Below, one piece after another: positions 1-7,222 of a stretch of 27,474 nt of DNA. The notes beneath the pieces are model-generated. The model ran no database searches and was not told the DNA's origin. It was given only the letters and a program-made list of their open reading frames with translations. The DNA comes from CAZMXP01 sp964570285 (lineage in GTDB: Bacteria; Planctomycetota; PLA2), in contig CAZMXP010000061.1 in the NCBI GenBank assembly GCA_964570285.1, positions 1-27,474 of the forward strand. Direction: 5' to 3'. The position numbers were made by a program, and so were the translations under genes. Numbering within the stretch: the stretch's first letter is position 1; every line of letters begins with the position of its first letter.

Positions 1-69
1 TCGCCGTCGCTCCTTGCCCGGCTTGTCCTCGCTCGCCCTTGGTCCGACGGCGGGGATTTCAGACAGGCC

Positions 70-318
70 CTAAAGGTCGATCCGCTCGTCGATGAGCATG
101 TTCGGGATGCCGTCGTCGATGACGTAGAGGCACTTGCCGTCCGCGCGGACGAGCGCCTCCTCGATCGGCTTGCCGAGCACATCCCCCTGCCGGTTCTTCA
201 GCGTCTGCGACTTGATGCGCTGGTTCAGCGTCGAGAGCAGCGACGCCTCCGCGACGCGCACCGGCTGGTGCGTCTCCGGGCAGAGGAGGATCTCGAGCAG
301 TTCGGGCTCAATCGGCAT
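70..318 (-). CDS. Trm112-like / UPF0434 small protein
   Basis: An 82-residue protein with the Trm112-like pattern: an N-terminal hydrophobic helix leading into LLCPETHQPV, a middle region with DGKCLYVIDDGIPNML and a short acidic end. Family members are small, often zinc-ribbon-like proteins. In eukaryotes and archaea Trm112 activates methyltransferases, while bacterial YcaR-like members have no firm role. The first cysteine (ILLCP) is present but the usual second cysteine is replaced (PETH), so zinc binding is doubtful. The ATG at 318 was chosen. A GTG at 336 would add six residues (VYLGVA) that are unlike the family start and would overlap a possible -10 element. The gene is divergent from the secreted PDZ gene that begins 26 bp away. 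Confidence 0.85.
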   Translation of the reverse strand: MPIEPELLEILLCPETHQPVRVAEASLLSTLNQRIKSQTLKNRQGDVLGKPIEEALVRADGKCLYVIDDGIPNMLIDERIDL

Positions 319-334
319 GGCAACACCAAGGTAC

Positions 335-340
335 ACTATC
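335..340 (-). promoter_or_regulatory. possible -10 element in a compact divergent promoter
   Basis: The 26-bp gap between the divergent starts at 318 and 345 holds gtacactatc, an AT-rich island in very GC-rich DNA. On the minus strand it reads GATAGT, close to a TATAAT-type -10 and placed about 17 nt upstream of the ATG at 318. On the plus strand TACACT lies only a few bases before the ATG at 345, which would imply a nearly leaderless message. No convincing -35 was seen for either direction. Confidence 0.25.
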
Positions 341-344
341 GTTC

Positions 345-1037
345 ATGCGCACTCCCGCTGTCGCGCTCGTCCTCTGCGTTCCGCTGCTCGCCGGGGGGTC
401 CGGGGGGTTGGACGGGATCGTCGCCCGCTTCGGGGACGAGCGGCCGGGTGTCCGCGACGCCGCCTCCGCCGAGGCCGCCCGCATGGTCCGCGAGCAGCTT
501 GCGCCGCTCCTCGCGGCGATGGAGTCCCCCGACCCCGAGGTCGTGCGGCGCGCCCGCGCCGTGATCCGGGCGCTGCTCCCCTGGGAGGCGGAGCCGGAGC
601 CGGAGGAGTCGGACGTGCTCGTGAGGGGCGGGGGGATCATCGTCGTGAACGGGGCGCGGCGCGGGCAGCAGCGCGCGATCCGGATCGCCGGGCAGCAGGG
701 CATCCTCTTCGTGGACGGCGGCGAGAACGAGGCCGAGACGCAGAACCTGCGCGCCTTCGGCATCTCGGGGCAGGAGGCGAACGACCCGCTCGTGCGCCGC
801 CATCTGCGTCTCGCCGCCGGGCGCGGCTTCATCGTCGAGGCGGTCTCCGCGGATTCCGACGCCCAGAGGCTCGGCTTTCGCCCGCTCGACATCCTCCTGC
901 GCGTCGGCGACCGCCCGGTCCTGACCGGCAAGTCCGTGGATGACGCCATCGGCGGGCGGGAGGGCTGGGCCGGCCTGCTCTTCCACCTGCTCCGCGACGG
1001 CGAGGTCCTCACCCTCCCCCCCGCGAGCCCGCGCTAG
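345..1037 (+). CDS. secreted HEAT-like/PDZ domain protein
   Basis: A 230-residue protein with an N-terminal signal peptide (MRTPAVALVLCVPLLAGG, probable cleavage around residues 17-20). A short helical region at about 22-85 resembles HEAT repeats (RFGDERPGVRDAASAEA, SPDPEVVRRARAVIRAL). A C-terminal PDZ-like domain at about 140-225 carries GFIVEAVSADSDAQRLGF and LDILLRVGDRPV. PDZ domains bind peptide C-termini or internal strands. With no protease domain present, an adaptor or scaffold role in the periplasm or envelope is likely, but this is inference. The stop codon overlaps that of the convergent nifU-like gene through a shared CTAG at 1034-1037. No known gene name applies. Confidence 0.8.
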   Translation: MRTPAVALVLCVPLLAGGSGGLDGIVARFGDERPGVRDAASAEAARMVREQLAPLLAAMESPDPEVVRRARAVIRALLPWEAEPEPEESDVLVRGGGIIVVNGARRGQQRAIRIAGQQGILFVDGGENEAETQNLRAFGISGQEANDPLVRRHLRLAAGRGFIVEAVSADSDAQRLGFRPLDILLRVGDRPVLTGKSVDDAIGGREGWAGLLFHLLRDGEVLTLPPASPR

Positions 1038-1282
1038 AAGACCTGCACGACCTCCTTCACCCAGGGAGCCTTCTCCCGGAGGAAGTTCTCGATGCCGTTC
1101 TTGAGGGTGGCGGTCGAGGAGGGGCAGCCGCCGCAGGCGCCGACGAAGCGGAGCTGGATCGTGCCGTCGTCGTCCACGCCGATCAGCTCGCAGTCGCCCC
1201 CGTCCCCCTGCAGGTAGGGGCGGATCTCGTCGATCAGCGTCTGGGCCTCGGAGAGGCGGTCTTGGCCGATGGGATCGCTCAT
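1034..1282 (-). CDS. NifU-like C-terminal domain (Nfu) Fe-S cluster carrier
   Basis: An 82-residue protein made of a single NFU domain. It has the helical start EAQTLIDEIRPYLQGDGGD, then the diagnostic GACGGCPSSTATLKNGIE motif with Cys50 and Cys53, which in this family jointly hold a [4Fe-4S] cluster between two monomers. It probably delivers clusters to apo-proteins in the cytoplasm. A good Shine-Dalgarno (GGGAGGG) lies just upstream of the ATG on the minus strand, supporting the start. The length matches stand-alone Nfu proteins. No other Fe-S assembly genes are nearby, although the window ends with an Fe-S-rich molybdoenzyme that would be a client type. Confidence 0.92.
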   Translation of the reverse strand: MSDPIGQDRLSEAQTLIDEIRPYLQGDGGDCELIGVDDDGTIQLRFVGACGGCPSSTATLKNGIENFLREKAPWVKEVVQVF

Positions 1283-1349
1283 GGCCCTCCCATTCTAGCC
1301 TCCGCGCCGCGGGCTGGCGCCAAACCCGGCTCCGGGCCATCATGGGAGC

Positions 1350-2183
1350 ATGAAAATCGCGACCGTCCTCGCGTTGACGGACCTCGAGGAGGAGAGCCTC
1401 CCCGGCCTGCGCGCCGCCTACGCCCTCGCGGCCGACCGCAAGGCGAGGCTCGTCGTCGGCCACGTGCTCGTGCCCCGCACGCTCGACGCGAGCGACGTGA
1501 AGGAGTTCCTCGAGGAGAACGGCCTCGACCCGGCGGCGGCGGTCCTCGACATCGAGATCGACGCGGACGTCCTCTCGGGCATCAGGCTGCTCGTGGACCG
1601 CGAGCACCCCGACCTGATCGTGATGTCGGCGCACCGCAAGCGCGGCGTCTCGCGCCTGCTCAGCGCGAGCGTCCCGGTCGGCCTCGCCGGCCGGACGGTC
1701 GCGCCGGTGCTCGTGCTGCACGCCGCCGGCCCGCCGACCTACCGCTTCCGCCACGCGCTCGTCTGCGTCGACGGCTCGCCGCAGGCGCAGGGCCTGCTCG
1801 ACGCGGCGGGCGCGCTGCTCGGCAGGGAGGGCGCGCTGACCGCGCTGATGGTGATCGAGGACTCCCCGCTCGTGATCGGCGGCATCAACGTCGGCACCTA
1901 CGACAAGGAGACGCTCCGCCGCGCCGACGAGGCCGCGGTGAGGTACCTGGGCGGCCTGAAGGCGCCGAGGCCGGGCCTCAAGCTCGCGACCGACCACCGC
2001 GTCGGCAACGCGGTCGAGGAGATCCTGAAGGCCGCCGGGGAATCGAAGGCCGATCTCGTCGTCGTCGGCACGGGGGGCATCGGGGGCAAGGCGCACTTCG
2101 TGATCGGCAAGGTCGCGCAGGGCGTCGTGCGCGACGCCGACATCGCCGCGCTCGTCGTGCCGACCGCGCGTCCCGCCTCATGA
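1350..2183 (+). CDS. tandem-domain universal stress protein
   Basis: A 277-residue protein with two UspA-fold domains (about residues 1-130 and 135-277). The N-terminal half starts MKIATVLALTDLEEESLPGLRAAYALA and contains DLIVMSAHRKRGVSRLLSAS. The C-terminal half starts RHALVCVDGSPQAQGLLDAA and ends with VVVGTGGIGGKAHFVIGKVAQGVV. The second domain keeps the G-x2-G-x9-G spacing of ATP-binding Usp proteins but has Lys where Ser or Thr usually follows. The first domain lacks the glycines, so at most one ATP site is likely. It is the first gene of a tightly overlapping run: its TGA overlaps the ATG of malQ. The start at 1350 has no clear ribosome binding site, and an ATG at 1342 runs into a stop after two more codons. 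Confidence 0.9.
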   Translation: MKIATVLALTDLEEESLPGLRAAYALAADRKARLVVGHVLVPRTLDASDVKEFLEENGLDPAAAVLDIEIDADVLSGIRLLVDREHPDLIVMSAHRKRGVSRLLSASVPVGLAGRTVAPVLVLHAAGPPTYRFRHALVCVDGSPQAQGLLDAAGALLGREGALTALMVIEDSPLVIGGINVGTYDKETLRRADEAAVRYLGGLKAPRPGLKLATDHRVGNAVEEILKAAGESKADLVVVGTGGIGGKAHFVIGKVAQGVVRDADIAALVVPTARPAS

Positions 2184-3472
2184 TCCCGCGCTCCTGCGGG
2201 CTCCTGCTGCACCTGACGTCGCTGCCGTCGGGCCGCCTCGGCCGCGACGCGCGGCGGTTCGTCGACTTCTGCGCCGCCGCGGGCCAGCGCTGGTGGCAGA
2301 TGCTGCCGGTCCATCCGGCGGGGTTCGGCGGTTCGCCCTACTCCGCGCTCTCGGCGCTCGCGGGCGACGAGGCGCTGCTCGATCCCAAGGCGCCGGTCCC
2401 CCCCGCCCCCCCCGACATCCCCGCGTGGCTCGCCGACTACGCGCTCTTCCGCGCCCTCAAGGAGCAGCAGGGCGGGAAGCCGTGGACGCTCTGGCCCCCG
2501 CCGCTGCGCGACCGCAAGCCGCGCGCGCTCGACCGCGCGCGCGCGACGCTCGCGGAGGCGATCGCCCGCCACGTGGGCTTCCAGCTCGCGTTCGACGCGC
2601 AGTGGCGGGCGCTGCGCGCCTACGCGCACGGGCGCGGCGTCGGGCTGATCGGCGACATGCCGATCTTCGTCGCGCACGACAGCGCGGACGTCTGGGCGAA
2701 CCGCGACCTCTTCAAGCTCGACCGCCAGGGGCGCCCCACCGTCGTCACCGGCGTGCCGCCCGACTACTTCAGCGCCGACGGCCAGCGCTGGGGCAACCCG
2801 CACTACCGCTGGGAGGTGCTGCGGCGCCGGAAGTTCCGCTGGTGGGTCGAGCGCGTCGACCGCATGTTCTCGCTCTTCGATGTCGTGCGCCTCGACCACT
2901 TCCTCGGGTTCCTCCGGGCGTGGGAGGTGCCGGCGAAGGCGGCGACCGCCCGCGAGGGGCGATACGAGAGGGGGCCCGGGGGCCGGCTCTTCGCGGCGCT
3001 CGGGCCGCGCGGCTTCATCGCGGAGGACTTGGGCCTGCTGACGGCGGAGGCGGCGAAGCTGCGCGACGACCTCGGCCTGCCGGGCATGCGCGTGCTGCAC
3101 TTCGGCTTCGGCAGCGACCCGTCGCACCGCCCCTTCACGATCCCGCGCAACAGCGCGGTCTATACGGGCACCCACGACAACAACACGACCGTCGGCTGGT
3201 TCCGCGAGGGGGGCGAGGACCGCGAGCGCGCGCTCGACTACGCGGGGGTCGCGCCGTCGCGCATCCACTGGGGGCTGATCCGCGTCGCCTACCTGTCGGC
3301 CGCCGATCTCGCCGTCGTGCCGGTGCAGGACCTGCTCGGCCTCGACGGGACCGCGCGCATGAACCGGCCCGGCGAGAAGGAGGGCAACTGGGCCTGGCGG
3401 CTGCGGCGCGGCCAGCTCACGAAGCGCCACGCGCGAAGGCTCCGGGCGCTCGGGGAGCTCGCGGGGCGTTGA
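2180..3472 (+). CDS. malQ: 4-alpha-glucanotransferase (amylomaltase), GH77
   Basis: A 430-residue GH77 enzyme that transfers alpha-1,4-glucan segments between chains in maltodextrin or glycogen metabolism in the cytoplasm. The family landmarks are present: SGLLLHLTSLPS-like start, GQRWWQMLPVHP, GLIGDMPIFVAHDSADVWAN, and TVVTGVPPDYFSADGQRWGNP (the 250s-loop region). The catalytic residues are the nucleophile Asp239 in VVRLDHF, acid/base Glu282 in AEDLG and Asp333 in TGTHDN. It is shorter than the common ~500 residues, mainly between residues 65 and 130, but the catalytic core is complete. The ATG at 2180 overlaps the usp stop (ATGA), and its own TGA overlaps the TTG start of the next gene, so translation is probably coupled. 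Confidence 0.95.
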   Translation: MIPRSCGLLLHLTSLPSGRLGRDARRFVDFCAAAGQRWWQMLPVHPAGFGGSPYSALSALAGDEALLDPKAPVPPAPPDIPAWLADYALFRALKEQQGGKPWTLWPPPLRDRKPRALDRARATLAEAIARHVGFQLAFDAQWRALRAYAHGRGVGLIGDMPIFVAHDSADVWANRDLFKLDRQGRPTVVTGVPPDYFSADGQRWGNPHYRWEVLRRRKFRWWVERVDRMFSLFDVVRLDHFLGFLRAWEVPAKAATAREGRYERGPGGRLFAALGPRGFIAEDLGLLTAEAAKLRDDLGLPGMRVLHFGFGSDPSHRPFTIPRNSAVYTGTHDNNTTVGWFREGGEDRERALDYAGVAPSRIHWGLIRVAYLSAADLAVVPVQDLLGLDGTARMNRPGEKEGNWAWRLRRGQLTKRHARRLRALGELAGR

Positions 3473-4287
3473 AGCGCGTCGTCTTCCTGCCCGACCGCCC
3501 CGTCGACGCGAAGGGGGACCTCTTCGGCGAACTCGTCGGCAGGCTCGGCCTCGCGGGATACGAGGTCGACGGCGACCCGGCGGGCGCCGACGTCGTCGCC
3601 TTCGTCGGCAAGCGGCGCGCCGAGGCCTACTACGGCAGGAAGGTGCGCACGGGGCCGCAGCCCGACGGCCGCTACGTGCTGCCCGGCACGGCGCCGGAGG
3701 AGCGGCGCTTCTTCTTCGAGGGCGTCTGGCGCAACTTCGCCTCCGCCGTCACCGGCCGGGACCTCGCGGTGCGCGACGAGTTCAAGGGGATGGCGCCCGA
3801 CGAGATCCGCGCGGCGCTCGCGCCGAGGCGCCACGCGTTCGGCGTGCTTGTCGCGAACGTGCACTACGACATCAACCTCGGCTCGATCATCCGCACGGCC
3901 AACGCCTTCCTCGCCCGCGAGATCCTCATCTACGGCCGCCGGAAGACCGACCTGCGCGGCGCGATGGGCGCGCACGTCTACGAGGAGATCGTGCACCTGC
4001 GCGACGATGGGGAGCTCGACGCGTTCCTCCGGACCCGCGCCTACTCGCTCGTCTGCCTCGAGCAGGCCCCGGGCGCGGTGGGCCTGCCGGACTTCCGCTG
4101 GCCCCCGCGCCCCCTCCTGATCTTCGGGCAGGAGGGCCCCGGGGTCCCCCCGGAACTCCTCGCCCGCGCCGACCACGTCGTCGCGATCCCCCAGTTCGGG
4201 TCGATCCGGTCGCTCAACGTCGGCGTCGCGGCGGGCATCGCGATGAGCGCCGCGCTGTGGGGGCCATGCGACACTGTCGGGCCATGA
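3469..4287 (+). CDS. TrmH/SpoU-family (SPOUT) RNA 2'-O-methyltransferase
   Basis: A 272-residue protein with a C-terminal SPOUT domain showing the three SpoU motifs. Motif 1 is NVHYDINLGSIIRTANAF (about residues 128-145), motif 2 is LLIFGQEGPGVPPELL and motif 3 is SIRSLNVGVAAGIAM. These form the trefoil-knot S-adenosylmethionine site and the 2'-O-ribose methylation centre. The N-terminal 120 residues are not a recognised substrate-binding domain and may define an rRNA or tRNA target; the target cannot be named from sequence. The start is a TTG at 3469 that overlaps the malQ stop (TTGA) and places KRVVFLPDRPVD at the N-terminus. The 3' end overlaps the next ATG (ATGA). The role is confident, the substrate unknown. 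Confidence 0.9.
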   Translation: MKRVVFLPDRPVDAKGDLFGELVGRLGLAGYEVDGDPAGADVVAFVGKRRAEAYYGRKVRTGPQPDGRYVLPGTAPEERRFFFEGVWRNFASAVTGRDLAVRDEFKGMAPDEIRAALAPRRHAFGVLVANVHYDINLGSIIRTANAFLAREILIYGRRKTDLRGAMGAHVYEEIVHLRDDGELDAFLRTRAYSLVCLEQAPGAVGLPDFRWPPRPLLIFGQEGPGVPPELLARADHVVAIPQFGSIRSLNVGVAAGIAMSAALWGPCDTVGP

Positions 4288-4793
4288 GCAGGAAGCGCAT
4301 CGTGCTGATCTCGACCGGCGGGACGATCGAGAAGACCTACGACGAGCTGCAGGGCGTGCTGCACAACAAGGTCTCCGTGCTCGACGTGATGCTCGCGACG
4401 CTCCAGCTCGAGGGGGCCGAGATCGTGCGCGTGCCGCTGATGAACAAGGACAGCCTGGAGATGGGCGCCCGCGACCACACGCTGATCGCGCAGACGGCGG
4501 GCTCGATGGCGGAGCAGCACGACGGCGTCGTCATCGTGCACGGCACCGACCGGCTCGCGCAGACGGGCGAGCGGATCGTCGAGCTGCTCGGCACCCCGCG
4601 CGTGCCCGTCGTGCTCACCGGCGCGATGCGCCCCTACGTGATGCGCAACACCGACGCGCTGCAGAACCTCACCGAGGCGCTGCTCGCCGTGCAGGTGCTC
4701 GCCCCGGGCGTCTACGTCTGCATGCACGACAAGGTGCTCGCCTTCCCCGGCGTGAAGAAGGACCACGCGAAGGGGACCTTCGTGAAGGACTAG
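4284..4793 (+). CDS. single-domain asparaginase-like protein
   Basis: A 169-residue protein that matches only the N-terminal domain of type I/II bacterial L-asparaginases. The two active-site signatures are present: ISTGGTIE near the N-terminus (nucleophile Thr) and VIVHGTDRLAQTG (Thr-Asp pair), followed by PVVLTGAMRPYVMRNTDALQNL. Full enzymes are about 320-350 residues with a second domain that completes the neighbouring active site in the tetramer. That half is absent, and the protein ends cleanly (GTFVKD) with a stop before the next gene's leader. Stand-alone versions of this domain are known in other bacteria, so this is probably a natural short form and not a broken gene. Activity and substrate are uncertain. 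The ATG at 4284 overlaps the preceding stop. Confidence 0.85.
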   Translation: MSRKRIVLISTGGTIEKTYDELQGVLHNKVSVLDVMLATLQLEGAEIVRVPLMNKDSLEMGARDHTLIAQTAGSMAEQHDGVVIVHGTDRLAQTGERIVELLGTPRVPVVLTGAMRPYVMRNTDALQNLTEALLAVQVLAPGVYVCMHDKVLAFPGVKKDHAKGTFVKD

Positions 4794-4815
4794 CGGGGTT
4801 ATTCTGGAGGGGTCC

Positions 4816-4824
4816 GGGGAGGAG
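4816..4824 (+). promoter_or_regulatory. strong ribosome binding site for the 4833 gene
   Basis: GGGGAGGAG lies 8 nt upstream of the ATG at 4833. It is one of the few strong Shine-Dalgarno sequences in the window and fixes the start of the signal-peptide-bearing protein. Confidence 0.7.
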
Positions 4825-4832
4825 AGAAACCG

Positions 4833-7034
4833 ATGAAGAGACTTGCCACCGCCCTTTGCGCGCTTCTGCTCGCCGCGGCGCCCGTCCTCGCGCAGGAGCG
4901 AGGCGTCGCCGCGCTGCTGCCCGGCGACACCTTCCTCTACGTCGAGGCCGATGCCGGCGCGCTGATGGAGGGTCTGCCCGGACTCGACCTGCTGCGCCTT
5001 CTGGGCAGTCCGGCCTACCGGGACTTCCTGAGGCCCGGCCTCGAGCGCGCGGGGCTGGACGCGGAGGACCCGGTCGCCGCCCTCCTCGCGCACCTCCCCG
5101 TGCGCCAGTACCTGCACGGGAAGCTCGCCTTCGGCCTGCGCGGCTTCACCGTGCGCCTCGTCGACCCCGACGGCACCGCGGAGACGCTCGTGGTCTCGCC
5201 AGACAGGCCGGTGGACGCGGCGCTCCTCTACCGCGTGCTCGGGCGCACGATGCGGTGGGAGCGCCTGGGCGTGGACGGCACGATCGACGTGCGGCCCGAC
5301 TTCATGCTCGTGGCGGAGCCCGGGCCGCTGGGCAGGCAGATGCTGCACGCGATGCTGCAGGACGCGGGGTCGGACATCCGCAGCGACGCGGTGCAGATCG
5401 GCGGGCACTCGCTGACGCGCCTGCGCGCGTCGGAGCGCCTCGACGCGCAGGTGCGCCTCGATCTCGAGGTCTATGCCGACCTGCGCGGGGATCGCTGGAT
5501 CTTCGCCACCGATCCCGAGGCGCTCGTGAAGGCGCTCGCGGGCGGCCCGCGCGATTCGCTCGCCGACTCGCCGCGCTGCGGCGCGGTGCGCGCCCGGATG
5601 ACCGGAGGCAGGCCCGCGCTCTTCGCGTTCGTGGATGTCGCCGCGGCGCTGCGGATGGCGGAGCGGTTCGTGCCGCCGATCGTCGCGGAGAGCATGGCGA
5701 TGTCGGGGCTCGCGTCGCTGCGCGGGGCCGGGTTCGGCCTCTCGCTCGGCGAGGGCGGCGTGCGCGAGAGCTTCGGCCTCGTGCTCGACGGCGAGCCGAA
5801 GGGGGTCTGGCGGCTGCTCGACTGCATGCCCGGCGGCCTGCGCTCGCTCGAGATCTCGCCGCCCGAGGCGATCGCCGTGGTCGGCGCCAAGTTCGACCTG
5901 AAGCTGCTCGTCGAGCGGCTCGAGGAGACCGTGAAGGCGCTGATGCCGGGCAACGAGGAGATCATCCGCGAGGGCGCGCGCGACCTGCTGCGCGGCTCGC
6001 CGCTCGACCTCGAGAAGGACCTGCTGCCGGCGTTCGGCGACGAGATCGGCCTGATCCTCTTCCCGCCGCCGCCCGGCTCGATGATGCCGGTTCCCGGCTG
6101 GGTCCTCGGTCTCGAGGTGCGCGACGAGGCGGCCTTCGGTCGCATGCTCGATCTCGCGAAGGCGGCGATCGAGGGGCAGAAGAGCCTCGGCATCCGCTTC
6201 GCTCCGCTGAAGCTGGAGGGGGGCATCGACGCGTTCCAGACGTTCGCGATGCTGCCGATGGCGCCGCCGGTCTTCGCGGTGCACCGCGGCCACTTCTTCG
6301 GCGCCTCGGACAAGGACCTCTTGCACCGGGTGCTCACGGTCTGGGGCGCCGAGGGGAGCAAGAGCCTCTCGCGCGACGGCGAGGTCTTCGGCAAGGTGCT
6401 GAAGGGGCTCAACGGCGGCGAGCGCGAGAACGTCGCGCTCCTCGCCTACCTCGACGTGCGCAACACGCTGCCGATCGCCTTGGCGAACACCATCGGGAGG
6501 CTCCCTCCGGGCTACGTCGACCTCGCGCACACCCCCGACTTCGAGGAGCTCGCTGGACACCTGAGCGGAGTCGCGATCGGGCTGCGGCGCGACGGCCAGG
6601 GCATCACCCTGGACGCGTTCTCGCCGGTCGGCGCCGTGATCCCCGCCGCGATTCTCGGGGTTGCGGAGACGCGCCGCCAGCAGGCCGAGTTCGAGCGGCA
6701 GATGGCGCTCTGGCGCGAGTTCGAGGAGCTGAACCGCCTCGCCGAGAGCCCGGACGCCCCGTTCCTCGGCGTGAGCTTCGAGGCGACCGGCGACGGCGTC
6801 ATGCTCGGGAGCGTCGTCGAGGGGGCGCCGGGGGAGAAGGCGGGCCTGAGGGCCGAGGACCGGGTCCTGCGCGTCGCGGGCGAGGCGGTCGCGGAGCCGA
6901 TGGACGTCCGCCGGCTGCTCGTGAGACGGAAGCCGGGCGAGGCGATCACGGTCCAGGTCGTGCGCGGCAACGAAGTGATGGAGGTCGCCGTCACGCTGGG
7001 CCGCCGCGGCGACTTCATCAAGCGCGACGAATGA
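4833..7034 (+). CDS. large secreted protein with C-terminal PDZ domain (DUF3352-like body)
   Basis: A 733-residue exported protein. Its signal peptide is MKRLATALCALLLAAAPVLAQ, with cleavage after VLAQ likely. The body (about 25-640) has the feel of DUF3352-type proteins: repeated FLYVEADAGALMEGLPGL-like, LFAFVDVAAALRMAE and AVVGAKFDLKLLVERL segments. No catalytic motif was recognised. A PDZ domain occupies about residues 643-730 (FLGVSFEATGDGVMLGSV, APGEKAGLRAEDRVLRVAGEAV). The body plus PDZ suggests a periplasmic or surface scaffold that senses or presents a partner protein, but the function is unknown. A strong GGAGG ribosome binding site precedes the ATG. The gene lies 39 bp after the asparaginase-like gene and may have its own promoter. 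Confidence 0.82.
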   Translation: MKRLATALCALLLAAAPVLAQERGVAALLPGDTFLYVEADAGALMEGLPGLDLLRLLGSPAYRDFLRPGLERAGLDAEDPVAALLAHLPVRQYLHGKLAFGLRGFTVRLVDPDGTAETLVVSPDRPVDAALLYRVLGRTMRWERLGVDGTIDVRPDFMLVAEPGPLGRQMLHAMLQDAGSDIRSDAVQIGGHSLTRLRASERLDAQVRLDLEVYADLRGDRWIFATDPEALVKALAGGPRDSLADSPRCGAVRARMTGGRPALFAFVDVAAALRMAERFVPPIVAESMAMSGLASLRGAGFGLSLGEGGVRESFGLVLDGEPKGVWRLLDCMPGGLRSLEISPPEAIAVVGAKFDLKLLVERLEETVKALMPGNEEIIREGARDLLRGSPLDLEKDLLPAFGDEIGLILFPPPPGSMMPVPGWVLGLEVRDEAAFGRMLDLAKAAIEGQKSLGIRFAPLKLEGGIDAFQTFAMLPMAPPVFAVHRGHFFGASDKDLLHRVLTVWGAEGSKSLSRDGEVFGKVLKGLNGGERENVALLAYLDVRNTLPIALANTIGRLPPGYVDLAHTPDFEELAGHLSGVAIGLRRDGQGITLDAFSPVGAVIPAAILGVAETRRQQAEFERQMALWREFEELNRLAESPDAPFLGVSFEATGDGVMLGSVVEGAPGEKAGLRAEDRVLRVAGEAVAEPMDVRRLLVRRKPGEAITVQVVRGNEVMEVAVTLGRRGDFIKRDE

Positions 7035-7077
7035 GCGCGCCCTCCCGCGGCCCGCCGCCGCGCGATTGGCGCGCGAT

Positions 7078-7092
7078 TGGGGTCTGACCCCA
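7078..7092. repeat. REP-like palindrome in the 7035-7222 intergenic region
   Basis: TGGGGTCTGACCCCA has 7-bp perfect arms around one central base. It sits just after a tandem duplication of CGCGATTGG (within 7061-7080) and 44 bp beyond the stop of the secreted PDZ gene. Palindromes of the GGGGTCxGACCCC type often accompany REP-associated tyrosine transposases; that association is recalled from general knowledge and no transposase is present here. Confidence 0.45.
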
Positions 7093-7179
7093 TCCGCCCG
7101 GAAGATCGGGGAGGGCGATGGGGGGGATCGTTGAAGCCGATGGGGGCCTAGCGTCGGGGGGGGATTGTCAGGGGGTCCG

Positions 7180-7193
7180 GGGGCGCGCGCCCC
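7180..7193. repeat. GC palindrome beyond the AbiEii-like toxin gene
   Basis: GGGGCGCGCGCCCC is a perfect 14-bp palindrome about 30 bp downstream of the stop of the minus-strand toxin gene. It could fold into a terminator stem, but no T-tract follows on the minus strand. The rest of the 7035-7222 gap shows no gene. Confidence 0.3.
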
Positions 7194-7222
7194 GCGGCGC
7201 ACTACGCGTCGCACCGGCCTTG

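Noticed and set aside
1..69. Open frames on both strands at the left edge
   Set aside because: Too short to judge and without recognisable motifs; the stretch lies downstream of the Trm112-like stop.
1290..1300. TAGAAT-like -10 upstream of the nifU-like gene (minus strand)
   Set aside because: It lies so close to the ribosome binding site that the transcript would start inside it.
336..2096. Very long minus-strand frame opposite the PDZ, nifU and usp genes
   Set aside because: Arg/Ala/Gly-rich shadow of GC-rich coding DNA; the plus-strand and nifU frames have clear protein families.
4041..7214. 1057-codon minus-strand frame
   Set aside because: Low-complexity shadow opposite the asparaginase-like and PDZ genes, with no recognisable domain.
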